Of a stretch of DNA of 64,000 nt, positions 34,265 through 43,371 are shown piece after piece. Within the stretch, counting starts at the first letter, position 1; every line of letters begins with the position of its first letter. This stretch comes from Sulfurospirillum halorespirans DSM 13726 (lineage in GTDB: Bacteria > Campylobacterota > Campylobacteria > Campylobacterales > Sulfurospirillaceae), in the NCBI RefSeq assembly GCF_001723605.1, contig NZ_CP017111.1, positions 2,790,001-2,854,000 of the forward strand, in the 5' to 3' direction. Position numbers and translations under genes: made by a program. The notes beneath the pieces are model-generated. The model worked only from the letters and a program-made list of their open reading frames with translations, was not told the DNA's origin and made no database searches.

Positions 34265-35352
34265 TCTAACCCCTTCTTCGTTTTTTTCACCACAAGTGTA
34301 AAGAAAAAAAGCCCTACCAAAAACATGCACGCCATATCTTTGATAAAAATAGAAGGGATGTTTCCCACCAGAAAAATAGTTTGCAGAGACTCTACAAAAT
34401 ACCGAGCAGGAATGATATACGTAAAGATTTGCAACGCCATAGGCATATTGTTAATTTCAAACAAAAAGCCTGAAAGCAAAAACGCAGGTAAAAAACCCGC
34501 TATAAGTGAAACTTGCGCAGCAACAAATTGATTTTTAGCCAAAGTTGAGATGAGCAAACCAATACTCAGTGAGGGAAATAAATAAACAGCACTGAGTAAA
34601 AACAAGATGCCAAAACTCCCTTTAAAAGGGATGTCATACCAAAAGTAGACCACCACAAAACATAAGATCATCGAGCCTAATCCCAAAATAAAATAGGGAA
34701 TAAGCTTTCCTAAGATAATTTCCATCATCGATGTGGGCGTTGCCATTAACGCTTCCATCGTACCTCTTTCCCACTCCCTTGCGATAACCAACGCGGTGAG
34801 TAAAATTCCAATAAGCGTCATAACAACACTGATGGAGCCTGGAAGCAAGAAGTAGCGGCTAGAAAGTGGAGGATTGAACCAATAGCGAGGTACAACACTA
34901 ATGCCAGCGGAGGGCATAATTCCCTCCTCAATAGCCCAGTTGCGAATAATTTTAGAGGCATAATTTTGAATCAATCCACCCGTATTGGGCTCTGTTGCAT
35001 CGATGAGAATTTGAAGGGTATAATCGTCATGTTTTCCAAATGACGCAGGCACTTCTAAAACACCTTTGAGTTTATTTTCTTGAAGCAATTGCATCAGCTC
35101 TTTTTTATCGTAAGACATGTGAGTCTTAAACGAAGAAGAGCCAACAAACGAAGAGACTAAGGCATGTGCCTCTTTGGTGTTACTTTTATTGATAATGCCA
35201 AGTGACATATTTTTGGCATCCAAAGAGACGGCATAGCCCATTAAAAACAGTAAAATCAATGGCAAGATGACGGCAATAAGAATGGCACTAGGATCACGCA
35301 TGATTTGCAACGTTTCCTTGAGCAAAAGTGCGAAGAGCCGTTTGCGGTTCAT
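34261..35352 (-). CDS. ybhS: ABC-2 type permease (YbhS-like)
   Basis: 363 residues with the same architecture: N-terminal helix (AILIAVILPLILLFLMGYAVS), periplasmic domain with PRYWFNPPLSSRYFLLPGSI, and the coupling segment ALVIAREWERGTMEALMATPTSMMEIILGK followed by five helices. It would form a heterodimeric pore with the next gene. It overlaps both neighbours by four bases, so expression is coupled. Confidence 0.86.
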   Translation of the reverse strand: MNRKRLFALLLKETLQIMRDPSAILIAVILPLILLFLMGYAVSLDAKNMSLGIINKSNTKEAHALVSSFVGSSSFKTHMSYDKKELMQLLQENKLKGVLEVPASFGKHDDYTLQILIDATEPNTGGLIQNYASKIIRNWAIEEGIMPSAGISVVPRYWFNPPLSSRYFLLPGSISVVMTLIGILLTALVIAREWERGTMEALMATPTSMMEIILGKLIPYFILGLGSMILCFVVVYFWYDIPFKGSFGILFLLSAVYLFPSLSIGLLISTLAKNQFVAAQVSLIAGFLPAFLLSGFLFEINNMPMALQIFTYIIPARYFVESLQTIFLVGNIPSIFIKDMACMFLVGLFFFTLVVKKTKKGLE

Positions 35353-37055
35353 GAATTTGCTCGCTTATCGTACGATTCAATCAAGTAGATAAAGGCCTCT
35401 TCCATCGTTGCATCACGAGAGACTTGCTCTTTTAGCTCATCGGGTGTTCCTGTGGCGATGGCTTTTCCATGATAAATCAGCATAATCCGATCACAATACT
35501 CTGCTTCATCCATAAAGTGCGTTGTTACCATGACGGAAACACCTTTTTTAACAATCCCGTTAATATGTGTCCAAAACTCTTTGCGTGTGATAGGGTCAAC
35601 CCCACTGGTTGGCTCATCTAAAAATAAAACGGATGGTTCATGCATCAGCGCACACGCAAGGGCTAATCGCTGTTTAATACCCAAAGGTAGCAATTCCGCT
35701 CTTGTCTCCAAATGGGCTTTAAAATCAAACGTTTCAATAATATCATCAATCTTTTGGGTACGATTTTCGCCACTGAGTCCGTACAGTCCTGCAAAAAACT
35801 CTAAATTATTTTTGATATTTAACGTACCATAAAGTGAAAATTTTTGCGCCATATATCCAATATTGGATCGCACCTTTGCTCCTGCGGTGTAGAGATTTTC
35901 TCCCATAACCAAGGCTGTTCCAAAGCTGGGCACAAGCAATCCACACAGCATCTTAAACGTCGTTGATTTACCAGCACCATTAGGCCCTAAAAAACCAAAA
36001 ATTTCTCCACGTCCTATCTCAAAATCAATATGATCTGTGGCTGTAAAATTTCCAAACTTTTTGGTCAGATTTTTAGCCTCAATCAGATGCCCCGCACGCT
36101 CTTCTTTGGGCGACATTTGATTGGCTAACAGCGATTCTGGCGCTGTTTTAACGCCTAGTAAGCGCACAAATGCATCTTCAAATGTTGGGGAGCATACAGC
36201 AGCACTCGCTTCAGAATCGAATGTGCTTAGATACGCAAGAGGAAATGATGCTCCTTCTTGAAGGTTAACGCGAATTGACGCTCCTACCAAGACAGCATCC
36301 ATCACTTCTTCTGCATGTAAAAGGTGCGTGAGAAGCTTTCGTTTATCGGTGCTGATGTTGGTAACAAGATAGACTTCTCCGAGAAGAGGCTCTTTCATTT
36401 TCTGTGGTGAGCCTTGGTAGAGGCACACACCTTCATTGAGCAAAATAACCGAATCGCACTTATCCGCCTCATCCAAATAGGACGTTCCCCACAAGACCGC
36501 GACATCTTCTTTTAAAAGTGCTTGGATCATCTCCCAAAGGTTGATGCGAGAAATCGGATCAACCCCGACACCTGGCTCATCCAGCAGTAAAAGCTTTGGC
36601 TTTTTGATCAACGCACATGCAAGCCCTAATTTTTGTTTCATACCGCCTGAAAGTGCGCCCGTTTTACGTGTACGAAACGCGGAGAGTGCCGTAAAGTCCA
36701 ATAACTCTTGGATACGCTCTTTTGGAGCTTCTACATCTTGCAAAGCGGCGTAAAGTCTCAAATTTTCATCCACGCTCAAATCTTCATAAAGCCCAAATTT
36801 TTGAGGCATGTACCCAATCTGTTGCAAAAGAGAGCTTTGTGTACACGGCATCTGCGTTCCTAAAATTTCCAACGTGCCCGAAGTGGGCGTTAAGAGTCCT
36901 GCTAACATGCGTATCAGTGTGGTTTTCCCTGCGCCATCAGGTCCTACAAGTCCTGTAATTTTTCCAGATTTGATCGAAAAATCAAGTGCATGAAGTGCTG
37001 GTTTTTTTTCTTTAGGAAAACTCTTAGAGAGCTGTTGCGCCAAGACGATTGTCAT
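35349..37055 (-). CDS. ybhF: Fused two-domain ABC transporter ATPase (YbhF-like)
   Basis: 568 residues with two nucleotide-binding domains in tandem. First: Walker A GPDGAGKTTL near 37, signature LSGGMKQKLGLACAL near 133, Walker B LLLLDEPGVGVDP. Second: Walker A GPNGAGKSTT near 358, a variant signature LPLGIKQRLALACAL and Walker B VLFLDEPTSGVDP. The second signature has LPLG instead of LSGG, seen in this family. It energises export through the two ABC-2 permeases. Two bases separate it from the adaptor gene. Confidence 0.88.
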   Translation of the reverse strand: MTIVLAQQLSKSFPKEKKPALHALDFSIKSGKITGLVGPDGAGKTTLIRMLAGLLTPTSGTLEILGTQMPCTQSSLLQQIGYMPQKFGLYEDLSVDENLRLYAALQDVEAPKERIQELLDFTALSAFRTRKTGALSGGMKQKLGLACALIKKPKLLLLDEPGVGVDPISRINLWEMIQALLKEDVAVLWGTSYLDEADKCDSVILLNEGVCLYQGSPQKMKEPLLGEVYLVTNISTDKRKLLTHLLHAEEVMDAVLVGASIRVNLQEGASFPLAYLSTFDSEASAAVCSPTFEDAFVRLLGVKTAPESLLANQMSPKEERAGHLIEAKNLTKKFGNFTATDHIDFEIGRGEIFGFLGPNGAGKSTTFKMLCGLLVPSFGTALVMGENLYTAGAKVRSNIGYMAQKFSLYGTLNIKNNLEFFAGLYGLSGENRTQKIDDIIETFDFKAHLETRAELLPLGIKQRLALACALMHEPSVLFLDEPTSGVDPITRKEFWTHINGIVKKGVSVMVTTHFMDEAEYCDRIMLIYHGKAIATGTPDELKEQVSRDATMEEAFIYLIESYDKRANS

Positions 37056-37057
37056 TT

Positions 37058-38038
37058 TTAGGTATCTTTTTTACATTTGATCGTAACAGGCATTCCTTGT
37101 TTTAAATGCGAATCAGGATGTTTAATAATGACACGAAAACGGTACACAAGCTCAGGGCGAAGCTCCATCGTCTCAATGTTTTTAGGTGTAAATTCTGCCA
37201 CAGGAGAGATAAAACCGATACTCCCTTCATAAGGCTCTTTGCGAGAATCGATGTAAATCAACATACTCTCACCTTGCGTAATTTTGCCTAAAAGGGGCTC
37301 ATCCACATACGCCTTAACCCAATACTCATCTTCCAACGCAATCTCCAAGATACTCTGAGCCGCAGAGACAATGGAAGAAGGCTCTTTGTAGCGCGCAAGA
37401 ACGGTTCCTTGGGTTGGAGCGTACAGTGTTGCGTCTTTGATGTCGTGCTCTAGGCTTTTGGCTTGAGCAGAGAGAGCCATGACTTTGGCATTTTGCACTT
37501 CAATATCTTCAACCTGATACCCTTTTCGCACCATGTCGTAATAACTCAGCGCTTTATCGTAGCTGGCGTTTGCTTTATCGTATTGCGTTTTAGCCGTGAT
37601 ATAATCTTGCTCTGTCGTTGCATCGACTTTAAAAAGCTTTTGCTGCCTGAGATAAACATCTTTTGTCCCCTCTAAGGCTGCTTTTGTTTCTTCAACACTT
37701 GCCTTTGCTTGGGAGATTTCTTCAACGCGGTACCCTTTGGTAAGCTTTGCTAACGTCGCTTTTTCGGCAATGAGTTGTGCCGTGAGATTTTCTAATTGAT
37801 AGCGCAATGTGGTGGTATCGAGCAGGACTAAAGGCTCACCTTTTGTAAAAGACTCGCCTTCGTCTTTGCTAATGCTTTTGATCGTACCCAAAAATCGAAA
37901 CGATAAATCTTGCGTACGATTTTCAATGTTGCCGTAAAAAATCAATGGCTTTTCTTGCCCATTTTTGTGACTTACGTAGTAATACCCTCCACCAGCAACT
38001 AAAATAACCATCACTAAAATTAAAATGATTTTTTTCAT
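37058..38038 (-). CDS. ybhG: HlyD-type periplasmic adaptor (YbhG-like)
   Basis: 326 residues. The membrane anchor is MKKIILILVMVILVAGGGYYYV; next come a first lipoyl half (FRFLGTIKSISKDEGESFTKGEPLV), a long coiled-coil hairpin (about 75-190: QYDKANASYDKALSYYDM), a second lipoyl half (ATLYAPTQGTVLARYKEP) and a beta-barrel part ending GMPVTIKCKK. It bridges the ABC permease to an outer-membrane channel. The ATG at 38038 overlaps the regulator stop as ATGA; an upstream in-frame ATG lies inside that gene. Confidence 0.86.
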   Translation of the reverse strand: MKKIILILVMVILVAGGGYYYVSHKNGQEKPLIFYGNIENRTQDLSFRFLGTIKSISKDEGESFTKGEPLVLLDTTTLRYQLENLTAQLIAEKATLAKLTKGYRVEEISQAKASVEETKAALEGTKDVYLRQQKLFKVDATTEQDYITAKTQYDKANASYDKALSYYDMVRKGYQVEDIEVQNAKVMALSAQAKSLEHDIKDATLYAPTQGTVLARYKEPSSIVSAAQSILEIALEDEYWVKAYVDEPLLGKITQGESMLIYIDSRKEPYEGSIGFISPVAEFTPKNIETMELRPELVYRFRVIIKHPDSHLKQGMPVTIKCKKDT

Positions 38039-38727
38039 AAGCGATCCCTTTTGGCAACGATTCCCCAAAGAATATACTCTACATTTTCAAGAATCGTCTG
38101 AATAATAATCTCCATATTTCTTTCCTCATCTTCCTGCAAAAAAGGCATCCGTTGAGTGATGGTAAGTTGTTGGACACTGAATATAACAATCTGTCCAAGC
38201 AACGTATGTGTTCTAGCTCTGACTTCGCAAGAGCTTATCTCTTGCTTGCTGATGCGCGCAATCAAATCATCTAAAATGGTTAATACAGGCTCCAGCCCTT
38301 GTTGATACAACAGTTCAAACCCCTTTGAGGGCGTCATTTGCTCCCTGATAATAATGCGATGTAAATAATTGTTTTTTTTCAATCGGCCTATCATCGAGCG
38401 TGCTATCATCTCCACAAGATGTTTGAGCCAATGGATATAAAACGCATCTGTTGCTTCACCCTCTTTTTGTGCCTCAGTAAAAGCACGCGTAAACTCACCC
38501 GCTTTTTGCGCCATGATCTCTGTAATGCTGCTCACAACCGCTAAATAAAGCTCTTCCTTACTCCCATAATAGTAGTGAATCGAGGAGATATTGACATTGG
38601 CTTCTTTAGCAAGTTCTCTAATAGAGACATCCTCCAAAGAGCGCTCTCCAAAAAGCCTGTAGGCGGTCTCCAATATAGCGGATTTGGAGGCGTTGGATGG
38701 TTTTGATTGAGTGGCATTTTTCAACAC
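38035..38727 (-). CDS. TetR-family repressor (CecR-like)
   Basis: A 230-residue repressor with an N-terminal HTH (SILETAYRLFGERSLEDVSIRELAKEAN then ISSIHYYYGSKEELYLAV, residues about 18-65) and a long helical ligand domain. It is first in the exporter operon and overlaps the adaptor gene by four bases, like E. coli CecR (YbiH) before ybhGFSR. It probably represses its own operon through the palindrome at 38786-38795 and responds to an exported drug. Confidence 0.87.
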   Translation of the reverse strand: MLKNATQSKPSNASKSAILETAYRLFGERSLEDVSIRELAKEANVNISSIHYYYGSKEELYLAVVSSITEIMAQKAGEFTRAFTEAQKEGEATDAFYIHWLKHLVEMIARSMIGRLKKNNYLHRIIIREQMTPSKGFELLYQQGLEPVLTILDDLIARISKQEISSCEVRARTHTLLGQIVIFSVQQLTITQRMPFLQEDEERNMEIIIQTILENVEYILWGIVAKRDRL

Positions 38728-38759
38728 ATTCAGTACCTTATCGTGAAATTCGTATTCAA

Positions 38760-38795
38760 AGTATAATACAAACCATTGTTTAAGTCAAACGTTTG
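38760..38795 (-). promoter_or_regulatory. Promoter and operator of the ABC exporter operon
   Basis: On the minus strand TTGACT (38788-38783), 17-base spacer, TATACT (38765-38760). A perfect palindrome CAAACGTTTG (38786-38795) overlaps the -35 box and extra CAAAC/GTTTG half-sites flank it, so a TetR dimer here would block polymerase. Confidence 0.65.
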
Positions 38796-38891
38796 TTTGA
38801 ATTCTTACATGTAAGGATTATAGACGCATTGAGATTCAAAAAATTGCACACCGTTTCGCATACTCTAAGCTCGTATACTATAAAATAATTC

Positions 38892-40079
38892 ATGCTAACA
38901 CCAAGGACTACTGTGGAAAACAACAAACATTCTCTCATCGCCGAATACGAAAAAGAGCTCAAGCAGTATGAAAACTTTAGCGACAAAATGGACATTTTAA
39001 TCAAAGAACTCCTTGACCAAGAGAACATCTCGTACCACTCCATCGAAAATCGGGTCAAAGAGAAAAGCAGTTTATCACGCAAAATAGACGGTAAAAATAA
39101 ATACCAAAACCTCAGCGAAATTACCGATATTGTTGGCTGTCGCATCATCAGTTATTTTGAAATCGATGTTGAAAAAATCGTCGCACTGCTCACCAAAGAG
39201 TTTAAAATCGATGAAGTTAATTCCATCGACAAAAAAAAGATTCTCGATCCTGACCGCTTTGGCTACCTCTCGTATCACATCATCTGCTCCATCAACGACG
39301 AACGCGCACAACTTCGAGAGTATAAAAACTACAAAGACCTCAAATTTGAGATCCAAGTGCGAACCATTTTACAACACGCGTGGGCAGAGATCGAACACGA
39401 CATCGGTTACAAGTCCAACATCGCCGTTCCTAGGGAATTTCGCCGAAAATTCTCACGTATCGCAAGCATTCTTGAAATTGCCGACGATGAATTTAGCAGA
39501 CTCAAACTGGATATCCACAACTATGTTGAAACCATCTCCAAAAAAGGGTTTGAAAACATCGACATTAACGCTGAAAGCCTCAAACTTTTCATCGAGCAAT
39601 CCAATGATCTTGAAGAGATCGAAGCTTATATTATCGACAAGCTAGAGCTCAAAACGCTTGCTTTTTCAGAACAGATGCAATCAGCCAATATCAGCCTCTT
39701 TTTGAACATTATCAACACCTTTACCACGTTTAAAGAGATCTTGGAGATTCAAAATTCTCTTCAAAAACATAAAGAGCTCATCAAAAAATTTATCGTAAAA
39801 TGGGCACACGTGAGAGGGAAATTGTTGGAGCGGTTTCGTGAAAATTTCGAACAAAAAGATGGGTTCATCATCGGTTATGCTTTAATGATCGAGTTTTTAG
39901 AAACCAATCATAAAGAGGGACTCGGAGCGTTTTTTCCAAGCCTTCCCGCCCCAGAAAAAGATGAGGCAGTGGCATTGGCGGTGAGAATTTACAGAGAAAT
40001 TACACATAGTCAGCAAAAGCAGAAATCCTTACATGTAAAAAATACAGAAGCTAGAATCTGCCAAAGGCAACAAAGGTAA
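38892..40079 (+). CDS. RelA/SpoT-domain protein, putative (p)ppGpp synthetase
   Basis: 395 residues. The N-terminal 190 carry the alarmone synthetase fold: SLSRKIDGKNKYQ, LSEITDIVGCRIISYF near 76-91 (Mg-binding Asp), RFGYLSYHIIC, and EIQVRTILQHAWAEIEHDIGYKS near 152-175. There is no hydrolase, TGS or ACT domain, so it is not a full Rel. The C-terminal half is helical and of unknown role. The end overlaps a convergent broken regulator gene by 51 bases, and a TTACATGTAA lies in the overlap. Confidence 0.82.
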   Translation: MLTPRTTVENNKHSLIAEYEKELKQYENFSDKMDILIKELLDQENISYHSIENRVKEKSSLSRKIDGKNKYQNLSEITDIVGCRIISYFEIDVEKIVALLTKEFKIDEVNSIDKKKILDPDRFGYLSYHIICSINDERAQLREYKNYKDLKFEIQVRTILQHAWAEIEHDIGYKSNIAVPREFRRKFSRIASILEIADDEFSRLKLDIHNYVETISKKGFENIDINAESLKLFIEQSNDLEEIEAYIIDKLELKTLAFSEQMQSANISLFLNIINTFTTFKEILEIQNSLQKHKELIKKFIVKWAHVRGKLLERFRENFEQKDGFIIGYALMIEFLETNHKEGLGAFFPSLPAPEKDEAVALAVRIYREITHSQQKQKSLHVKNTEARICQRQQR

Positions 40080-40787
40080 GAAAAATTTCATGATAGTGCT
40101 TTTTGTGCTATCAATCTCTTCTTCTATTTTGGTATTGACGATTTTGTAGCCTTCGCCTTTGACTGTTTCGATGAAATGAAACGGAAGTAGTTTCGCACGC
40201 AGTTGTCTCACAAGCGATCTAACGCGTTCTTGGCTGATCACTTCATTGTGGTACACATAACATTCGATCTATTCAAACGAGACGACATGCGGTGACTTTG
40301 CGAGCAAATATTTGAGAAAAAGTGCCTCTTTTTTGCCTAAAAAAGTCTTCTCTTCTTGATGAATAAAAAGAGCGTTTTTAAAGTCAAAACAGACCTCTTT
40401 GGAAAGGCAAAAAACATCATCATTCCAAATGTGGCACAGTTTATAGATTCTAAAAGCGATCTCATCGGGAGAAAAATCTTTAATGATTACGTCGTCATAC
40501 GAGAGATAATAGAGTGTCTTAAGGATGTTCGTATTGACTTCTTTGTCTAAAATAAGCAAAATAGGCGCATCGCTTCCACTTTGTCTTATAAACTTCATGA
40601 TAGCGGGATCGGTAGGATTTTTGAGGTTGAGAATGAAAAGGGAATAAACAGCCAAATCAGAACCCTCTTGAAAGATTTCCTCTTCGGTTTGTATCTTCTT
40701 CATCTTCATTTTTAAACGTAATTGATTCATAAATATATCAATGGTGTCTGCTAACGCTCGATCTGGTTCAAGAAAAAGTACTTTCAC
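40029..40787 (-). pseudogene. OmpR-like response regulator interrupted by an in-frame TAG
   Basis: Residues 1-172 (MKVLFLEPDRALADTIDIF...AKSPHVVSFE) are followed by TAG at 40271-40269. The same frame then continues IECYVYHNEVISQERVRSLVRQLRAK and VKGEGYKIV, the recognition helix and wing of an OmpR-type output domain. One base change thus separates it from an intact gene of about 252 codons. Without readthrough the product lacks most of its DNA-binding domain. The receiver part is unusual too: EPDRA replaces the acidic pair. No kinase gene is adjacent. The frame ends with ATG-TAA inside a TTACATGTAA. Confidence 0.75.
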
Positions 40788-40877
40788 TTTTCTCCTTTTC
40801 GTTGCTTAGTATGGACTCGTTATACACGTGTTCAGGAGTATACGATTTCATTATACTCCTAAATTAATTATAATACT

Positions 40878-42202
40878 TTAGAATTTATAAGACAAGTAGA
40901 AACGTCCATAGATGAAATCATCATCTTCTGTCGATGTTCCACCTGTTGGATTGTCATACGTTCCATAACCTGCCCATAAACGTGTACTAAGCCCTTTTAA
41001 AGCTCCGCTAAAGGCATAGGTTAGATCAATATATTTATCTCATCTGCCCCATCTAAGTTCATTGCATTACCAGAATTGATAATTCCTTTATCGCTTTGCG
41101 TATAGTGTGCATACTTAAGCCCTGAGTTAAAGCCAGGGATGCCAAAACCATACAATGCTTCAATAGAATATCCATCAACACCTGCAAAAATGGAGTTATT
41201 TGTTAACATATCGGTGTACGAAATAACATCAGGGACATGACCAAAGGTTCCTGGAAAATTCGCTTCATCATCCATCGTTGTGTAAGCCAGGTTGAGTTTT
41301 ACACCACTGAGTGTCGTTGCAACTTTAAATCCATAGAGCGTTGCCTCATCGTTGCCTGCAATGATTGGATTATCGTATTTTGCGCCCGCATAGGTCATCG
41401 CTAAAGAAAGCGGTAAATCAATCGGTAGTTTGTAGTCTGCTTGGAGATAATACTCATCATACCCACCCGCTTTTATGAAAACAGGTGCATCCCAGATTGA
41501 GTACGGAGCTGTACCATACTTTTTATCTTCATCGATTGTGAGGTATTGTCCGTCAAGTGTTAAACCTTTGATACTGGTATTTTTAAAAAACAGAGAGTAC
41601 ATGCCATCACTATAGTGTTCATCTTGTTGAGAATTGCCTGCAGCCTCGCTACCATATCGCATCTGCCACTCTTGGATATAGATCAACTTAATCATCGTAT
41701 CAGGGAGTTCTCTCACGGTTAATACAGCAGCATCAAAAGAGTCTTCAAGTGCAAACGCTGTACTGGTCATAATCAGTGGTGTTTTAATTTTTTGTCGTCC
41801 AACCATGATGTCCGATTTAGAAATCGTGTATTTGATATAGGCTTCTGAAAGTAGTGTTGTACTCACAGAGTTACGTGCATCATCTTCACTATCAGGATCT
41901 TTGGAACCGACCGCATCTCTGTTTTGGAAGCCTAGATCATGTGCTGATTGAAAGCCAATACCTAAGTTAAACCCTTTAAAATCATCGGTTATGTACCTTA
42001 ACTCAACCGCAACAGAACCGACATTGACATTATTAACAGGTGCCGTTTCATTGACAGCATCTGACTTACTACCGCCCGTATAAACAAATCTAAGATCACC
42101 ACTCACTTTACCGTTTTTAAAAGCATCTTCTAAAGAATCGCCCGCATACGCCATTGTACTTAGTGCCGCCACAGCTACTAAAGATAATTTAGCCCATTTC
42201 AT
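40878..42202 (-). pseudogene. OprD-like porin with a frameshift near its 3' end
   Basis: The open frame 42202-41021 encodes 393 residues: signal MKWAKLSLVAVAALSTMAYA, then DSLEDAFKNGKVSGDL and barrel strands, stopping at DEINILI. Downstream, another frame reads IDLTYAFSGALKGLSTRLWAGYG and ends FYLSYKF with a stop at 40880-40878. That is exactly the missing C-terminal strands, compared with GALKGLST and NYKF in the first porin. A one-base deletion near 41030 explains it. It may be a real mutation, a slippery site or a sequencing error. Confidence 0.75.
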
Positions 42203-42259
42203 TATTTTCTCCTTTATCTACCCGTTTTGCATTTTACATGTAAAACGCCATCACTATAT

Positions 42260-42290
42260 GCCTCATTGATTTAGCCTAAACCAATGAGGC
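42260..42290. terminator. Hairpin between the flavocytochrome operon and the second porin
   Basis: GCCTCATTG (42260-42268) pairs with CAATGAGGC (42282-42290), and TTTA/TAAA extends the stem. No clear U-run on the minus strand. A TTACATGTAA lies next to it at 42234-42243. Confidence 0.55.
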
Positions 42291-42305
42291 TTCTCTTTCG
42301 TGCCT

Positions 42306-42938
42306 CTATTTCATCTCTTCGGCTAATTTTTTCTCAGCCACTTCTTTTTGTTTGTCTAACTTACCTTTGTAGTATTCATACTCAGGGTTATAGTAATTGA
42401 GCATGCTTCTAAGCCCTTTATGCCCCACTTCGACGTGACATGAAGCACAGCTTATCTCTTTATCCGTATCTTTCAAGCTATCGTAATGTGCATGCATTTT
42501 ACGACCTTGCTCACTGATCGCTTCATTGGTTTTGTAGTTGGTGTGACATCCTGCACACGCAGTGTCTTCTACAAAATGCGCCCTATTAGCACGATTGGCT
42601 TGCCAATCAATCGCATCAGGATTGCCAAAGAAGTGAATCGCTCCTTCTACAACGCCATTTCGAGCCTTCGTTGCGATGTATGCAAAGACATTGTCATGCG
42701 GTAAGTGACACGCAACACAGCTTACTTTGATGCCTACTTTACCGTTTCCGCCATGCACATCATTATGATACGCTGCAACCATGGGTTTCATCTCGTGACA
42801 CACGATACAAAACCGATCGTCACTCGTTCGATGAAGCCCTTCATACAGCACCCATGAACTGAGTAACCCAACCAATACCCCAACCAACAACGTTAGAAGA
42901 AGGTTGTTTTTGATGATGAGAAATAGTTTCTTGATCAT
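42306..42938 (-). CDS. NapC/NirT-type tetraheme cytochrome c, membrane quinol dehydrogenase
   Basis: 210 residues. An N-terminal membrane anchor (LLLTLLVGVLVGLLSSWVLY) is followed by four CXXCH hemes: CIVCH, CVACH, CAGCH and CASCH. Met in CHEMKPM is a typical NapC ligand area. The family oxidises menaquinol and passes electrons to periplasmic partners. I chose the ATG at 42938 because it overlaps the upstream stop as ATGA. It would feed the tetraheme protein and flavoprotein encoded upstream, as in the fcc operon of Wolinella succinogenes. Confidence 0.87.
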   Translation of the reverse strand: MIKKLFLIIKNNLLLTLLVGVLVGLLSSWVLYEGLHRTSDDRFCIVCHEMKPMVAAYHNDVHGGNGKVGIKVSCVACHLPHDNVFAYIATKARNGVVEGAIHFFGNPDAIDWQANRANRAHFVEDTACAGCHTNYKTNEAISEQGRKMHAHYDSLKDTDKEISCASCHVEVGHKGLRSMLNYYNPEYEYYKGKLDKQKEVAEKKLAEEMK

Positions 42939-43369
42939 GGTGTCGGCCTCATCCATAGTTTCACATCATTGCTATGACAGCTTAAACACATATTGTCTGA
43001 CTTTTTGTGTTCGTAGTGACACTCATCACAATAGAGTTTTGGACCATCATGAATGGAGTTGTGTGGATTGGTATGTAATGCATCCATAAATTTAAGTCTA
43101 TCTGCCAAGAACTGTTTTGTTTTATGACAGGATAAACACCCTTTATCGTCAATCGCTTTAAAATTTTCAGGGTCATCTCCTTGACCCTCATGACAATCAA
43201 CGCATTTAAATGCGAGCTTTTCATGATGAGGCTTCATGGGAAATTTCTCTTTCAGTTCAGGTGTGATGGTGATCTTTGGGGAAGAAGTGTTCACGTCACT
43301 CCCCACCAAAGCCATCACACTGAAGATAAGAAAAACCCCTACCGCTAGAAGAGTTTTTTTGTTACGCAT
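42935..43369 (-). CDS. Periplasmic tetraheme cytochrome c
   Basis: 144 residues with signal peptide MRNKKTLLAVGVFLIFSVMALVGS and four CXXCH motifs: CVDCH, CLSCH, CDECH, CLSCH. The pattern of small tetraheme cytochromes that are fused to the flavin domain in Shewanella FccA is here a separate polypeptide. It relays electrons from the NapC-like protein to the flavoprotein. The ATG lies two bases after the flavoprotein stop. Confidence 0.85.
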   Translation of the reverse strand: MRNKKTLLAVGVFLIFSVMALVGSDVNTSSPKITITPELKEKFPMKPHHEKLAFKCVDCHEGQGDDPENFKAIDDKGCLSCHKTKQFLADRLKFMDALHTNPHNSIHDGPKLYCDECHYEHKKSDNMCLSCHSNDVKLWMRPTP

Positions 43370-43371
43370 GA

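Noticed and set aside
38780-39148. Minus-strand ORF of 122 codons
   Set aside because: It overlaps the start of the RelA/SpoT-domain gene and the exporter promoter and looks like no protein family.
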